In this document: positions 51,701-59,777 of the stretch, one piece after another
Layout: every line of letters begins with the position of its first letter
Position numbering within the stretch: position 1 is the first letter of the stretch
Assembly: GCA_050747245.1 (NCBI GenBank)
Contig: JBOGNO010000003.1
Coordinates: forward strand, 277,738 to 341,737
Reading direction: 5' to 3'
Length of the DNA: 64,000 nt
From: JBOGNO01 sp050747245
Lineage (GTDB): Bacteria > Acidobacteriota > Terriglobia > Acidiferrales > UBA7541
Made by a program: the position numbers and the translations under genes
Notes under the pieces: model-generated
What the model was told of the DNA's origin: nothing
Databases searched by the model: none
Seen by the model: the letters and a program-made list of their open reading frames with translations, nothing else

Positions 51701-52438
51701 CTAATCGGCGGCGGGTTGGGCGCTAGCCTTCCCGGAGAACGAAATGGTGATCAGGAAGCCATTCGTTCCTTTGAATTCGAAATCGTGACCTTGCCCGGAA
51801 TAGCTTTCCACCTGCGTCTTCCACATGCGGAAACCGTTGTTCGATTGCGCCTGCCAATACTGCAGGTTGGGAACCACGATCTCTTGCTTCGGGTCTGTCC
51901 CGGCGACGCGATCAAGGATGACCTCTCCCTTTCCGTTGCTCATTTTGGCGTGGGCCACGCCGGTCGACTCATCTACATTCCAGGAAAAGGCCGCCGTGTC
52001 GGTGGCCGCCTTCTCCCACTTGAAGGGGTATAGCTGTCCAAGAATGTCGGTGAGGGCTGCTTTCTGAGCCGGGGTGTCACTGGGATCAAAGGTCATCACT
52101 ACCCAGGAATCTTTTCCGGTGCTCCAGTTGCTGCCAAGGTCGGTGGACACCCACACTTTTGCGCCATCGAGCTTGGTGGATTTGTAGTAGCCCGTATCCA
52201 CTTTCAGCACCAGATTAGCCCGGCAAAATTGTTTGTCGCCGTGCATGGTGGAGTGATTGTTGAAGTAACAGGGACAAAACATGTCGCAACTGCACGCCTC
52301 GATATACGAAGCGGTCATGGCAAAGTCAGGTTTGGTCGCTTGAGGGGCGTCCGCCTGAGCGGGGGAATTGGAGTATTGCGCACGGGCAGTTCCGCTCACA
52401 ACACACAATAGGATCGCGAGCCATAGGATTTTTCGCAC
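51701..52438 (-). CDS. DUF1326-family exported cysteine-rich protein
   Basis: 245 residues from GTG 52438, chosen because AAGGAGAG lies about six bases upstream and a signal peptide (MRKILWLAILLCVVSGTARA) starts there. After a linker comes the DUF1326 core: SYIEACSCDMFCPCYF (C49, C51, C55, C57), then GDKQFCRANLVLKVDTGYY. The four-cysteine cluster suggests metal binding, probably in the periplasm. The family function is not established. Single-gene transcript; the 212-bp gap beyond the start leads to the toxin cassette. Confidence 0.85.
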   Translation of the reverse strand: MRKILWLAILLCVVSGTARAQYSNSPAQADAPQATKPDFAMTASYIEACSCDMFCPCYFNNHSTMHGDKQFCRANLVLKVDTGYYKSTKLDGAKVWVSTDLGSNWSTGKDSWVVMTFDPSDTPAQKAALTDILGQLYPFKWEKAATDTAAFSWNVDESTGVAHAKMSNGKGEVILDRVAGTDPKQEIVVPNLQYWQAQSNNGFRMWKTQVESYSGQGHDFEFKGTNGFLITISFSGKASAQPAAD

Positions 52439-52611
52439 GGGTTCTCTCCTTAGCGGGCGATGGCCGGACCGGGTTACTCCAGCGCCCCAATGCCGGAATT
52501 CCAATCCGGAATTCCGATTTGCACCCCATTTCTGCACAGGACGATACTCCAGGCTGCGCTTTTTTGTCAATTTCAGATGGCCCTGCTAGCGGTTGGGTGA
52601 CAATCCAGGAG

Positions 52612-52633
52612 AACTGGACAAGGCGGGGGAGGG
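52612..52633 (+). repeat. left direct repeat of the Fic/Doc cassette
   Basis: AACTGGACAAGGCGGGGGAG plus GG. It recurs at 53493-53515 with one substitution and one extra base, on the other side of the toxin-antitoxin genes. Confidence 0.7.
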
Positions 52634-52650
52634 TGAGCGAGCCTCGAGAA

Positions 52651-53235
52651 TTAATTCACAGGCGTGGAGTTGTGCTTATCGAGGGAGATAAGCGTGTTGG
52701 CTGGATGGCGTCTCACGGATCTTCTTAATTTTATGTTCAAAGCGTAGATTTTAGACAAGCTCTTATCCTTGACTTGCTCTCGATAGAGCGTCTCCAATCG
52801 AATAGTGAATCTATTAAGAATTTGCCTTATCTCGCTGAAAGCGTCTTGATGGCTGACGCCGCGTTCCGTGTATGATGCGGTTCTTTGCGCTAATTCATAC
52901 ATTGCAGTGTTCCCTAGAGCCAAGGCAAATCCGTTTCCCATCAAGAATGCATCAACAGCAATCACAGCTGTTCTCTTGTTCCCATTCTGGAAAGGATGGT
53001 TTGAGATCAGTGAGTGAAAAAGAGCTGTTGCCTTCTCAATTGTGGTCGGATACGCGTCCTGCCCGCCCGCTGAATGAAACGGGCGGGACAGCGCAGAATC
53101 GAGAAGACGGGTATCCCGGTACTCCTTCTCGGAAACTGGGTCAATGTTCGGCCAGAGTACACCGACCAGATGGTCGTGAATCCATTCCACGTACTCGGGC
53201 CCTAATTTGCAATATGGGAGCTTACTTGCCGGCAA
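52651..53235 (-). CDS. Fic/Doc-family toxin-like protein
   Basis: 194 residues from a TTG at 53235 that overlaps the upstream small gene by 14 bases. The Fic/Doc core is HPFQNGNKRTAVIAVDAFLMGNG: H80 is the catalytic His, and NGNKRT matches Doc (HxFxNxNKRT) rather than the AMPylating GNGR form. Doc phosphorylates EF-Tu, so kinase-like activity is more likely than AMPylation. The ~50-residue basic C-terminus (IKLRRSVRRHPAN) is beyond the usual Doc length (~126). Partner gene and promoter are both present. Confidence 0.85.
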   Translation of the reverse strand: MPASKLPYCKLGPEYVEWIHDHLVGVLWPNIDPVSEKEYRDTRLLDSALSRPFHSAGGQDAYPTTIEKATALFHSLISNHPFQNGNKRTAVIAVDAFLMGNGFALALGNTAMYELAQRTASYTERGVSHQDAFSEIRQILNRFTIRLETLYREQVKDKSLSKIYALNIKLRRSVRRHPANTLISLDKHNSTPVN

Positions 53236-53386
53236 GTTTGTTCAGTGCTGCGTAGTACTTAGCGGCTGAAAGCACCAATGGATTTGGCGAGACTCCAGCC
53301 ATTGAAAGTTTCCTGTTGATACGCGGGAGATTCTTCTCGATGCTCACCGAAAGTGCCCCCAGCGCACGACGCACCTCTTTGCTCAT
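53222..53386 (-). CDS. 54-residue probable antitoxin of the Fic/Doc module
   Basis: ATG 53386 has GGGAGG eight bases upstream; TAA at 53224-53222. Sequence begins MSKEVRRALGALSVSIEKNL and ends SAAKYYAALNKLAGK: short, basic and helical, with a turn VSPNP in the middle. It precedes and overlaps the toxin gene, the standard antitoxin position. It is not clearly of the Phd or VbhA type: an S-x3-E is present (S13/E17) but the following residue is Lys, not Gly or Asn. The antitoxin role is inferred from position, overlap and promoter. Confidence 0.75.
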   Translation of the reverse strand: MSKEVRRALGALSVSIEKNLPRINRKLSMAGVSPNPLVLSAAKYYAALNKLAGK

Positions 53387-53425
53387 GCTGCTTGCCTCCC
53401 TCGCAAGTTCTTTCAGGTTGGATGC

Positions 53426-53454
53426 AGATTAGACCACTACGGGTGTGCAGTCAA
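53426..53454 (-). promoter_or_regulatory. promoter of the Fic/Doc module
   Basis: Minus strand: TTGACT (53454-53449), 17-base spacer, TAATCT (53431-53426). Start near 53419, leader of ~33 bases to ATG 53386. Good match to sigma70 consensus. Confidence 0.65.
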
Positions 53455-53492
53455 TGGGGCTCTCGTAAGGTGTATGCAGTGCTCCCCGCTAA

Positions 53493-53515
53493 AACTGGAC
53501 AATGCGGGGGAGAGG
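53493..53515 (+). repeat. right direct repeat of the Fic/Doc cassette
   Basis: AACTGGACAATGCGGGGGAG plus AGG, the partner of 52612-52633. The two repeats lie 881 bp apart and enclose the whole toxin-antitoxin unit with its promoter. Confidence 0.7.
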
Positions 53516-53539
53516 AAGTAGGGTATTCGCCTCGCACGC

Positions 53540-54733
53540 ATGGCACGGGAAATCGTCAAACGCCGCTCGCGCGGCTTTATCTGCGTCAATGCGCATCCGG
53601 AAGGGTGCCGGAGAAACGTGGAACGCCAGGTGGAGACGATTCGCGCGACGGCCGGGCGCGGCGTGACTCCGAAAAACGCGCTGGTCATCGGGGCGTCCAC
53701 GGGCTACGGACTCGCTTCCCGGATTGCGCTCGGATGGGGCGATCGCGCGCGCACGCTGGGCGTATTTTTTGAGCGCGAGCCGGAAGCGAACCGCACGGCG
53801 ACGGCGGGCTACTACAACACCGTCGCATTTCACGAATTTGCGCGCCGCGACGCCATCTTTGCCGAGAGCTTGAATGGCGACGCGTTCTCGCACGAGCTGA
53901 AACGCCGCGCGATTGAAGTGATCCGCAAGGAGATGGGGCCGCTCGATTTCGTCATCTACAGCCTGGCATCGCCGCGGCGCACGCATCCGGATTCAGGGCA
54001 GGTGCAAAATTCGGTGCTGAAGCCTATCGGGCGGGCGTACACGAATAAGACGATTGATCTTGGTTCCGAGAAGGTGGTGGATGTAACCATCGAGCCGGCT
54101 ACGGAACAGGAAATCGCGGAAACGGTGGCGGTGATGGGCGGAGATGACTGGCGGAGATGGGTGACGGGCCTGCAAGAGGAAGGACTCCTCGCGCAGGGGG
54201 CGCGGACGCTGGCGTATTCGTACATCGGGCCGGAGCTGACCTGGCCGATCTATCGCGACGGTTCAATAGGGCGCGCGAAGCTGGATCTGGACGCGACGGC
54301 AAAAGAGCTCGATGGAATGCTGGCGTCAAAGCTGGGCGGGCATGCGTGGATTTCGGTGAACAAAGCGGTGGTCACGCAGGCGTCGGCGGCGATTCCCGTG
54401 GTGCCGCTTTACATGAGCCTGCTGATGAAAGTGATGAGCGGAAGAGGGCTCGACGAAATGCCGATTGAGCAGATGCAACGGCTCTTTGGCAAATACCTGG
54501 CGACGGGGAAGGGAGCCGCGCTCGATGCGGAGAAACGCATACGGCTGGACGACCGCGAGATGCAGCCGGAAATTCAACGCGCGGTGAGCGCGCTCTGGCC
54601 GCGGGTGACGACGGAAAATTTGCGCGAGCTGAGCGATTTCGCGGGGTTCCAAAGGCAATTCCACAATTTATTTGGATTTGACGTCGAGGGCGTGAACTAC
54701 GACGAGGCCGTGGAGATTGAAATCTCCTGGTAA
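53540..54733 (+). CDS. fabV: trans-2-enoyl-ACP/CoA reductase FabV
   Basis: 397 residues, the normal FabV length. N-terminal RGFICVNAHPEGC and NAD site VIGASTGYGLASRIA, then VIYSLASPRR and the active site Y238-x8-K247 in PIYRDGSIGRAK (the long spacing is specific to FabV among SDR-like enoyl reductases). GGHAWISVNKAVVTQASAAIP and FGFDVEGVNYD are also typical. It reduces trans-2-enoyl-ACP with NAD(P)H in the last step of fatty-acid elongation, in the cytoplasm. FabV enzymes are often triclosan-tolerant. The ATG has no close ribosome site. Confidence 0.96.
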   Translation: MAREIVKRRSRGFICVNAHPEGCRRNVERQVETIRATAGRGVTPKNALVIGASTGYGLASRIALGWGDRARTLGVFFEREPEANRTATAGYYNTVAFHEFARRDAIFAESLNGDAFSHELKRRAIEVIRKEMGPLDFVIYSLASPRRTHPDSGQVQNSVLKPIGRAYTNKTIDLGSEKVVDVTIEPATEQEIAETVAVMGGDDWRRWVTGLQEEGLLAQGARTLAYSYIGPELTWPIYRDGSIGRAKLDLDATAKELDGMLASKLGGHAWISVNKAVVTQASAAIPVVPLYMSLLMKVMSGRGLDEMPIEQMQRLFGKYLATGKGAALDAEKRIRLDDREMQPEIQRAVSALWPRVTTENLRELSDFAGFQRQFHNLFGFDVEGVNYDEAVEIEISW

Positions 54734-54757
54734 CGTGCGGCGCGGAATTTCCGGCGA

Positions 54758-55291
54758 TTATTTCGCGGGAACCCTATCAATAGGCGGCGGCACGAGGGCT
54801 TGCGACACGGTGGGCGGAAGTTTATCGGCGTTCGCGAGCAGCAAACTTACCTGCCACATTTGTTCATCGGTAAGCGCGGAGGCGAAGCCCGGCATGCCGG
54901 TGAGGCGAATGCCGTTGCGCGCTTTCCAAAAGGTCACGCCGGCGGGATCGTCGGTCACCATGTCGTCGTTGGTGAAAAGCTGCGGGGGATGCGGATACAT
55001 GCCCTTGGTGATGGAATTCTCGGGCTGGTTCGGAAGACCGTGGCAGAAGGCGCAATTCACGACGTAGACGTGGGCGCCGGCGACGAAGGTGGCTTCATTG
55101 GCAGGAAGCGGGACGGTCTTGGGCGCTTCTTTTTCGGCGGTCTTGTGCATGGCCTCGTGGGCGAGAGCTTCTTCCATCGGGAGCGGTTTTGCGGTGGTCG
55201 CGACGGGCATGTAGCCGCCGCGAATATAGAGATAAGCGCACGTGGGGACCACCAGAATGCCGAGTATCAATCCGAATATGAAACCTTTCAT
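54758..55291 (-). CDS. membrane-anchored mono-heme cytochrome c (paralogue)
   Basis: 177 residues; GGAGG just before the ATG. Anchor helix at 4-23, haem motif C80-AFC-H84, axial-ligand candidate M133 in GIRLTGMPGF, then DEQMWQVSLLLANAD. It resembles the cytochrome at 29771-30277 in length, anchor, haem spacing and the GIR..GM block. Functions in periplasmic electron transfer. Convergent with fabV (24 bp apart). Confidence 0.88.
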   Translation of the reverse strand: MKGFIFGLILGILVVPTCAYLYIRGGYMPVATTAKPLPMEEALAHEAMHKTAEKEAPKTVPLPANEATFVAGAHVYVVNCAFCHGLPNQPENSITKGMYPHPPQLFTNDDMVTDDPAGVTFWKARNGIRLTGMPGFASALTDEQMWQVSLLLANADKLPPTVSQALVPPPIDRVPAK

Positions 55292-55416
55292 GTTTCCTCC
55301 GCGAGATTCCGCTGGATTTTTTCGAGCGCGATTCGGACGCCGATGCAGCCCGGTTCCATAAGATGCGCAGGCCGGAATGGAGTTTCCCAGGCTGTGCTAG
55401 GATATTAACACGCGAC

Positions 55417-55493
55417 AGGCCCGTAGCTCAGTTGGTTAGAGCGCCTCCCTGACACGGAGGAGGTCGATGGTTCGAGTCCATTCGGGCCTACCA
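55417..55493 (+). tRNA. tRNA-Val (GAC)
   Basis: 77 bases including an encoded CCA. Acceptor AGGCCCG/CGGGCCT, D-arm GCTC..GAGC with AGTTGGTTA loop, anticodon stem CCTCC/GGAGG with loop CTGACAC (anticodon GAC), variable loop AGGTC, T-arm GATGG-TTCGAGT-CCATT, discriminator A. A TAGGAT box 14-19 bases upstream is a plausible -10. All arms pair without mismatch apart from one G-T, so it should be functional. Confidence 0.96.
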
Positions 55494-55500
55494 TTCTTTG

Positions 55501-55564
55501 GGTTGGTTAGAGCGGGCCGACCAGATCGGCCAGGTCTGCGGTTCGAGTCCTCACGGGCCTACCA
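55501..55564 (+). repeat. 5'-truncated tRNA-like remnant
   Basis: Seven bases after the tRNA-Val a second tRNA-like sequence begins at the D-loop (GGTTGGTTAGAGC), continues with a GC-rich stem GGCCGA/TCGGCC, T-arm GCGGTTCGAGTCC and CACGGGCCTACCA. The 5' acceptor strand is missing and there is no T33-anticodon geometry, so it cannot be a working tRNA. Confidence 0.8.
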
Positions 55565-55668
55565 TTTCAAATTTCTGCTCCATTTTCTGCCCGTGATCTC
55601 CTACCTGTGTTGACGCCCAAAGAGTGAGGATGGCCAGTGCAGGCCCCCAAGAAGGTGACGACGCATGT

Positions 55669-56391
55669 TTAAGCAGTAGCAGTTGTGCGGGCGGTGACCG
55701 TTCTTCCGGAGCGGATGAGAGAGTCCGCGACCAAGAGGTTTAGCGGCCAACTGCAAACAGCCGCGATCGCGGCGAAACGTGGGTTTTGCGACAACAATGC
55801 CAGCGTAAGCGCAAGAGCGCGAACCGTGACTGCCCCGAACGTCAGACTGTAGCTCCTCGTCATCCAGGCCCGGTGCAGATCGAATCGCCTTTGGCGTGCC
55901 CGCCAAAGGGCCATACCGGTTGTCCATAGCCACGCGATGGAAAGCAGGAAGAAGCTTGGGACCGTGGGCCAGAGCTCTTTTTCGCTAAAAATATCGCCGA
56001 CACGGTAGCCTGCGAGGCGCGGCAAGTTGCCAAGTGAGGTCGTGGTGGCGGCATCGGTCATGGACTGCGAGAAGAATTTTGCTGTGTCAGGTGACAACCG
56101 CACTCCTGCAAGCCCCGACAGCACGACTGCCGTGACATATATATATCCCAAACCTCGGTGTACGCGCGGCTGCCCGTTTCGTAGTGCGGCAACGAATTGG
56201 AAAGGGCCTGCGGCAATTGCAATGATGGCGGCGCCGATGTGTAAAATCGCCCAGAAGGAATGCCGTGCGACCAGTTGCGTTTCGGGCGGGCGCAGCAGCC
56301 CGAGGAAGAAGTAACGTGACGCGAAAACCGCCATCAGGATTGCAGGCAGCCAGACAATCTTCGTCCTAACCGAATTGATTCTGACGAGCAT
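55669..56391 (-). CDS. DUF2306-type membrane protein
   Basis: 240 residues with about six or seven hydrophobic helices. The pattern HIGAAIIAIAAGPFQFVAALRNGQPRVHRGLGYIYV is that of DUF2306 membrane proteins (GPFQF, HR.LG..Y). Later HRAWMTRSYSLTFGAVTVR also has the conserved HR. Inner membrane; function not established. The gene lies wholly between two copies of a 115-bp tRNA-derived repeat. The start is the ATG at 56391; no strong ribosome site is seen. Confidence 0.75.
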   Translation of the reverse strand: MLVRINSVRTKIVWLPAILMAVFASRYFFLGLLRPPETQLVARHSFWAILHIGAAIIAIAAGPFQFVAALRNGQPRVHRGLGYIYVTAVVLSGLAGVRLSPDTAKFFSQSMTDAATTTSLGNLPRLAGYRVGDIFSEKELWPTVPSFFLLSIAWLWTTGMALWRARQRRFDLHRAWMTRSYSLTFGAVTVRALALTLALLSQNPRFAAIAAVCSWPLNLLVADSLIRSGRTVTARTTATA

Positions 56392-56479
56392 TTACACAGA
56401 CCAGTATGTTCTCTCAACAATTTCGGTAGGATGCTTCTGTGCGCAAGGTTCTAGAGTAGAGAGTTGTTTCGTAGCAGGT

Positions 56480-56594
56480 TGACACGGAAGAGGTCGATGG
56501 TTCGAGTCCATTCGGGCCTACCATTCTTTGGGTTGGTTAGAGCGGGCCGACGAAGTCGGCCAGGACTGCGGTTCAAGTCCGCACGGGCCTAGCA
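56480..56594 (+). repeat. 115-bp direct repeat of the tRNA-Val 3' half plus tRNA remnant
   Basis: Repeats 55450-55564 at ~93% identity (8 differences): anticodon loop TGACAC, T-arm, CCA end, the CCATTCTTTGG spacer and the truncated tRNA-like unit. Identity begins at the anticodon loop, a usual crossover place for tRNA-directed integrases. In this copy the last CCA is GCA. The 56392-56887 gap otherwise holds only the promoter at 56658. Confidence 0.85.
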
Positions 56595-56657
56595 TTTTCC
56601 CGAATGGCTGTTAAGGCGTGACAAAATCGCAGAGGTAAGACAGCCCCGTCTTAATTC

Positions 56658-56686
56658 TTGACTTTGTCAACAACAACGTCTAGCTT
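56658..56686 (+). promoter_or_regulatory. putative promoter of the haloperoxidase-like gene
   Basis: TTGACT (56658-56663), 17-base spacer, TAGCTT (56681-56686). The expected start near 56693 gives a ~195-base leader before ATG 56888. Confidence 0.4.
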
Positions 56687-56887
56687 GCGCGCGTATTCTC
56701 GTCCCACAGTTCCGGAAGGAACTAACCACGCGCGGCCTGGGAAGGCGAAGACAGTCCGCGATCGAAAGGCCAAGCAACTCACCGACACCGTCCCGTTCGG
56801 TGCTCAACGATTCAGACAACTTGGAATGCCTGCCGGGGTCGAGGCAGATTTCTTGGGTAATATCGCCTGAGGATAAGGGAGACGCCG

Positions 56888-58729
56888 ATGAACGAAAAAA
56901 ACCTGCATTCCGCCAACGGAGATGAGAATACTCAGGAAGGAATAAATTCGGGGCAAGATGGCCTGCGAGAGCGCGCTGGCTCGCCGCCCTCAGAAAGCCG
57001 CCGAAAGTTTCTCGGAACCATGAGCGGCGCCACGTTGGCCGCCGTGACTGCCGGCGCCATCACCCTGGAACCGCTGCTCGGCGGAAAACACTCGGTCGCC
57101 GAGGCGTCGGTGGTGCCCTATGACGAGAGGGGTCGTGCGGAAGACAGCGCTAAATACCGCACCGAGACGGCGCAGGACGAGCACATCAACGTGGGGGTTC
57201 AGCCGGACAATGGAGACGCGACGAGGTTTACGGACTTCAGCGGCAACTACAGCAAAGGGCTGCTGCACGACGGCCTCGCCGTTCCGGATCTGGCTTCCTA
57301 CCGCAGCTTCAAGAAAGCGCTTAAGACTGGAGAGTTCGCGGACTTCGAGAACATCATTGTGGGCACGCCGGGCGGAGGGCCCAACTCAAAGGAGAATGGC
57401 CCGCAGGTAGCACTGGCGTTGGACCTGGAAGGGCTCGACTCGCACGCCGTGGTGATCCCGCCGGCGCCGAGCGTAGCCAGCGCGCAGACCGCGGCCGAAG
57501 AGGTCGAGCACTACTGGGCCGCCCTTCTTCGCGACGTCGCGTTTGTCAACTATCCGACGGACTCACTGGTAGCTCAAGCCGTGTCGGATATGAACAATCT
57601 GTCATTTCTCCAGAGCGCGGCGAACAATCAGTTCCCGTTCCCGGTGACACCGGGGAATCTATTTCGCGGGCAGTTCGTCGCTGGCGACGACAACGTCCAA
57701 GGGCCTTACATCTCGCAGTTCATGGTCCAGCCGACCTTTCTTGGTGCGCAGCCCCTCAGCCAGCAGTACCAAACTCTCTTTCCGGCTGGCGGCGGGGGAA
57801 GCGACTACATGACCACTCCCGCCGAGTTTCAGTTGGTCCAAAACGGCGGGGCTTCGAGTGGCAGCCTGGCCTTTGACAGCACGCTCCGTTTTATACGGAA
57901 CGGGCGAGACCTAAGCGCGTATACCCACGTGGACGTGCTCTATCAGGCGTACTTAGTCGCCTTCCTCGTGCTGGGCTCGATTGGCGCGCCGCCGAACCCG
58001 GGCAATCCCTATATTGGCTCGAACACCGAAAAAGCCTTCGCCACGCTGGGGGGACCAGACGCGGTGGGGACGCTCGCGGAAATGGCTACGCGAGCGCTCA
58101 AAGCTGCCTGGTTCCACAAGTGGATCAAGGATCTCAGACTGCGGCCGGAGGAATACGGGGGCTTGGTGGAAGCCCACATTACCGGCACTGCGCCCGTTCC
58201 CCAGGCGTCTGCGGCACTGCACCCCGACGTCCTGAACTCCGCGGTACTTCCGCTGATTCACTCCGCCACGGGGCACTACTTGCTGCCGCAGGCGTTCCCC
58301 GAGGGTAGCCCTACGCACCCGTGCTATCCCACAGGACACGGATCGGTGGGGGGAGCGTGCATCACCGCGCTGAAATTCTTCTTTGACGGAAGCCAGAAGA
58401 TCCGCCCGCTGCTCAATGCAGCCGGACGGGACGTGTTAGTGCCAAGCGTGGATGGCCAATCGCTCAATACCTACACAGGGGCGGACAGGGACACGCTGGA
58501 CATCAACGGAGAACTAAACAAGCTAGCGCACAACATCTCGTTTGGGCATGGCATCCACGCCGGCATCCACTTCCGCAGCTCAACCTACTGGTCCATTCTT
58601 CTTGGCGAGCAGGTTGCGCTCAGCGTGCTGCAGGATCGCGCGCGGTCCTACAACGAACCGTTTTCGATCACCATCACAAAGTTCGACGGGACACCGGCGA
58701 CTATCTCTAATCCAGGAAACCTGAAATAG
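56888..58729 (+). CDS. vanadium-dependent haloperoxidase-like (PAP2-fold) enzyme, Tat-exported
   Basis: 613 residues. A hydrophilic start leads to the twin-arginine signal SRRKFLGTMSG (37-47) and a hydrophobic stretch to about 72. The PAP2/haloperoxidase core is in the second half: KWIKDLRLRPEEYGG, PTHPCYPTGHGSVGGA with H484 (acid-base His), and AHNISFGHGIHAGIHFRSS with H561, the His that would bind vanadate. These match the bacterial bromoperoxidase-type family. It would oxidise halides with H2O2, in the periplasm after folding with cofactor. A phosphatase role is the alternative. Located between tRNA remnants. Confidence 0.85.
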   Translation: MNEKNLHSANGDENTQEGINSGQDGLRERAGSPPSESRRKFLGTMSGATLAAVTAGAITLEPLLGGKHSVAEASVVPYDERGRAEDSAKYRTETAQDEHINVGVQPDNGDATRFTDFSGNYSKGLLHDGLAVPDLASYRSFKKALKTGEFADFENIIVGTPGGGPNSKENGPQVALALDLEGLDSHAVVIPPAPSVASAQTAAEEVEHYWAALLRDVAFVNYPTDSLVAQAVSDMNNLSFLQSAANNQFPFPVTPGNLFRGQFVAGDDNVQGPYISQFMVQPTFLGAQPLSQQYQTLFPAGGGGSDYMTTPAEFQLVQNGGASSGSLAFDSTLRFIRNGRDLSAYTHVDVLYQAYLVAFLVLGSIGAPPNPGNPYIGSNTEKAFATLGGPDAVGTLAEMATRALKAAWFHKWIKDLRLRPEEYGGLVEAHITGTAPVPQASAALHPDVLNSAVLPLIHSATGHYLLPQAFPEGSPTHPCYPTGHGSVGGACITALKFFFDGSQKIRPLLNAAGRDVLVPSVDGQSLNTYTGADRDTLDINGELNKLAHNISFGHGIHAGIHFRSSTYWSILLGEQVALSVLQDRARSYNEPFSITITKFDGTPATISNPGNLK

Positions 58730-58850
58730 CCACTAGCAAGGGTTTACGAGCCACGCGTAGGTTCCGCCGGCGCTCGAAGCGGAGCACCGCCGCTTGGATG
58801 CTTTCTCTCCGTGTCCTCTCTAACATCACCGAGCGACTTGGCATTGTACC

Positions 58851-58882
58851 GGTCTGCGGTTCGAGTCCATTCGGGCCTACCA
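58851..58882 (+). repeat. tRNA 3'-end remnant
   Basis: GGTCTGCGGTTCGAGTCC then ATTCGGGCCTACCA: the T-arm and CCA end in 32 bases, a mosaic of the truncated remnant (GGTCTGCGGTTCG) and the tRNA-Val end (CCATTCGGGCCTACCA). No other tRNA parts are upstream. Confidence 0.8.
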
Positions 58883-58893
58883 TGCGTCCGGCC

Positions 58894-59214
58894 ATGGGTA
58901 TTCTCTACATCCTCCGAAGTGAATCTTCCGGTGGATTCTACGTTGGTTCAACCGATGATCTGGATCGCAGACTGTCTGAACATCCTCGAGGGCACACTCC
59001 TTCCACAAGAGCACGAGGGCCATGGAAATTAGTTCACATCGGGCGATTTGAAAGTTTGCCTGAGGCGCGTCGAAGGGAATTCGAAATCAAGCGTTGGAAA
59101 TCCGCAAAACTGATCCGGGCGCCCGTTCAAGAGCTTCCCTGCATGATTTCCGCCGCTTATCCTTCAAATCCGCGCAATCCAACAATTCCAACCTTGGGTG
59201 CGATACATTTGTAG
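58894..59214 (+). CDS. GIY-YIG nuclease-domain protein
   Basis: 106 residues from ATG 58894 (an ATG at 58882 formed by the CCA-TG junction of the tRNA remnant is possible). GILYILRSESSGGFYVGSTDDLDRRLSEH has the GIY-YIG strands, with Arg in DLDRRL; TPSTRARGPWKLVHIGRF and the Glu-bearing helix EARRREFEIKRWK follow, as in YhbQ/UvrC-like small nucleases. The last ~28 residues (from PCMISAAYPSN) look unlike the family and may be read-through into foreign sequence. Likely metal-dependent DNA endonuclease. No ribosome site. Confidence 0.8.
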   Translation: MGILYILRSESSGGFYVGSTDDLDRRLSEHPRGHTPSTRARGPWKLVHIGRFESLPEARRREFEIKRWKSAKLIRAPVQELPCMISAAYPSNPRNPTIPTLGAIHL

Positions 59215-59240
59215 ACTACGCTGGACCCAGGGGAGGAATT

Positions 59241-59741
59241 ATGAAATTCAGACTATGGATGCCTTGCGCGATTGTTCTAAGTTTCGCGCTGGGGATGATT
59301 TTACAATCGGCGCGCGGATCGAGCGCGGCAAAAGATGCCACCAGGGTGACCGGTGTGGGCGGCTTCTTCGTCAAAGCGCAGAACCCGGGGAAATTGGCCG
59401 ACTGGTATCGCACGCACCTGGGAATCGCGCTCGTTGCAGCGGGCAAAGGAGAACACGCGCCGCAATACTATCCGTTTCAGTGGCGCGAGAAGGACCATCC
59501 CGAGACCATTGGTGCAACGGCATTTTCGATTTTCCCGGCGACCACGAAATACTTCGAGCCCAGCAACGCTTCTTTCATGATGAATTTTCGCGTCGCGAAT
59601 CTCGAGCGATTGCTGGCGCAGCTCAAGCAAGAGGGCGTAAAGGTCGACGACAAGATCGACGACGAATCCAACGGCAGGTTTGGCTGGGCGATGGACCCGG
59701 AGGGCAATCGCATCGAGCTTTGGGAGCCGAAGGGCGAGTGA
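59241..59741 (+). CDS. VOC (glyoxalase/dioxygenase)-family protein, exported
   Basis: 166 residues from ATG 59241, four bases after GGGGAGG. Signal peptide 1-24 (FRLWMPCAIVLSFALGMILQ). The VOC beta-alpha-beta modules follow: VGGFFVKAQNPGKLADWYRTHLGI and FMMNFRVANLERLLAQLKQEGV, ending MDPEGNRIELWEP with the usual metal-ligand Glu. A signal peptide is unusual for this fold. The substrate cannot be told. Confidence 0.85.
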   Translation: MKFRLWMPCAIVLSFALGMILQSARGSSAAKDATRVTGVGGFFVKAQNPGKLADWYRTHLGIALVAAGKGEHAPQYYPFQWREKDHPETIGATAFSIFPATTKYFEPSNASFMMNFRVANLERLLAQLKQEGVKVDDKIDDESNGRFGWAMDPEGNRIELWEPKGE

Positions 59742-59777
59742 TTCGGGCCACCTAGCCTGCGGAGAGGCTCGAAGCCG

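Noticed and set aside
55501..55564. Second functional tRNA gene
   Set aside because: The 5' acceptor strand is missing and the anticodon loop lacks T33.
56658..56870. 70-codon plus-strand gene before the haloperoxidase
   Set aside because: TTG start without ribosome site, overlaps the likely promoter, no protein-like features.
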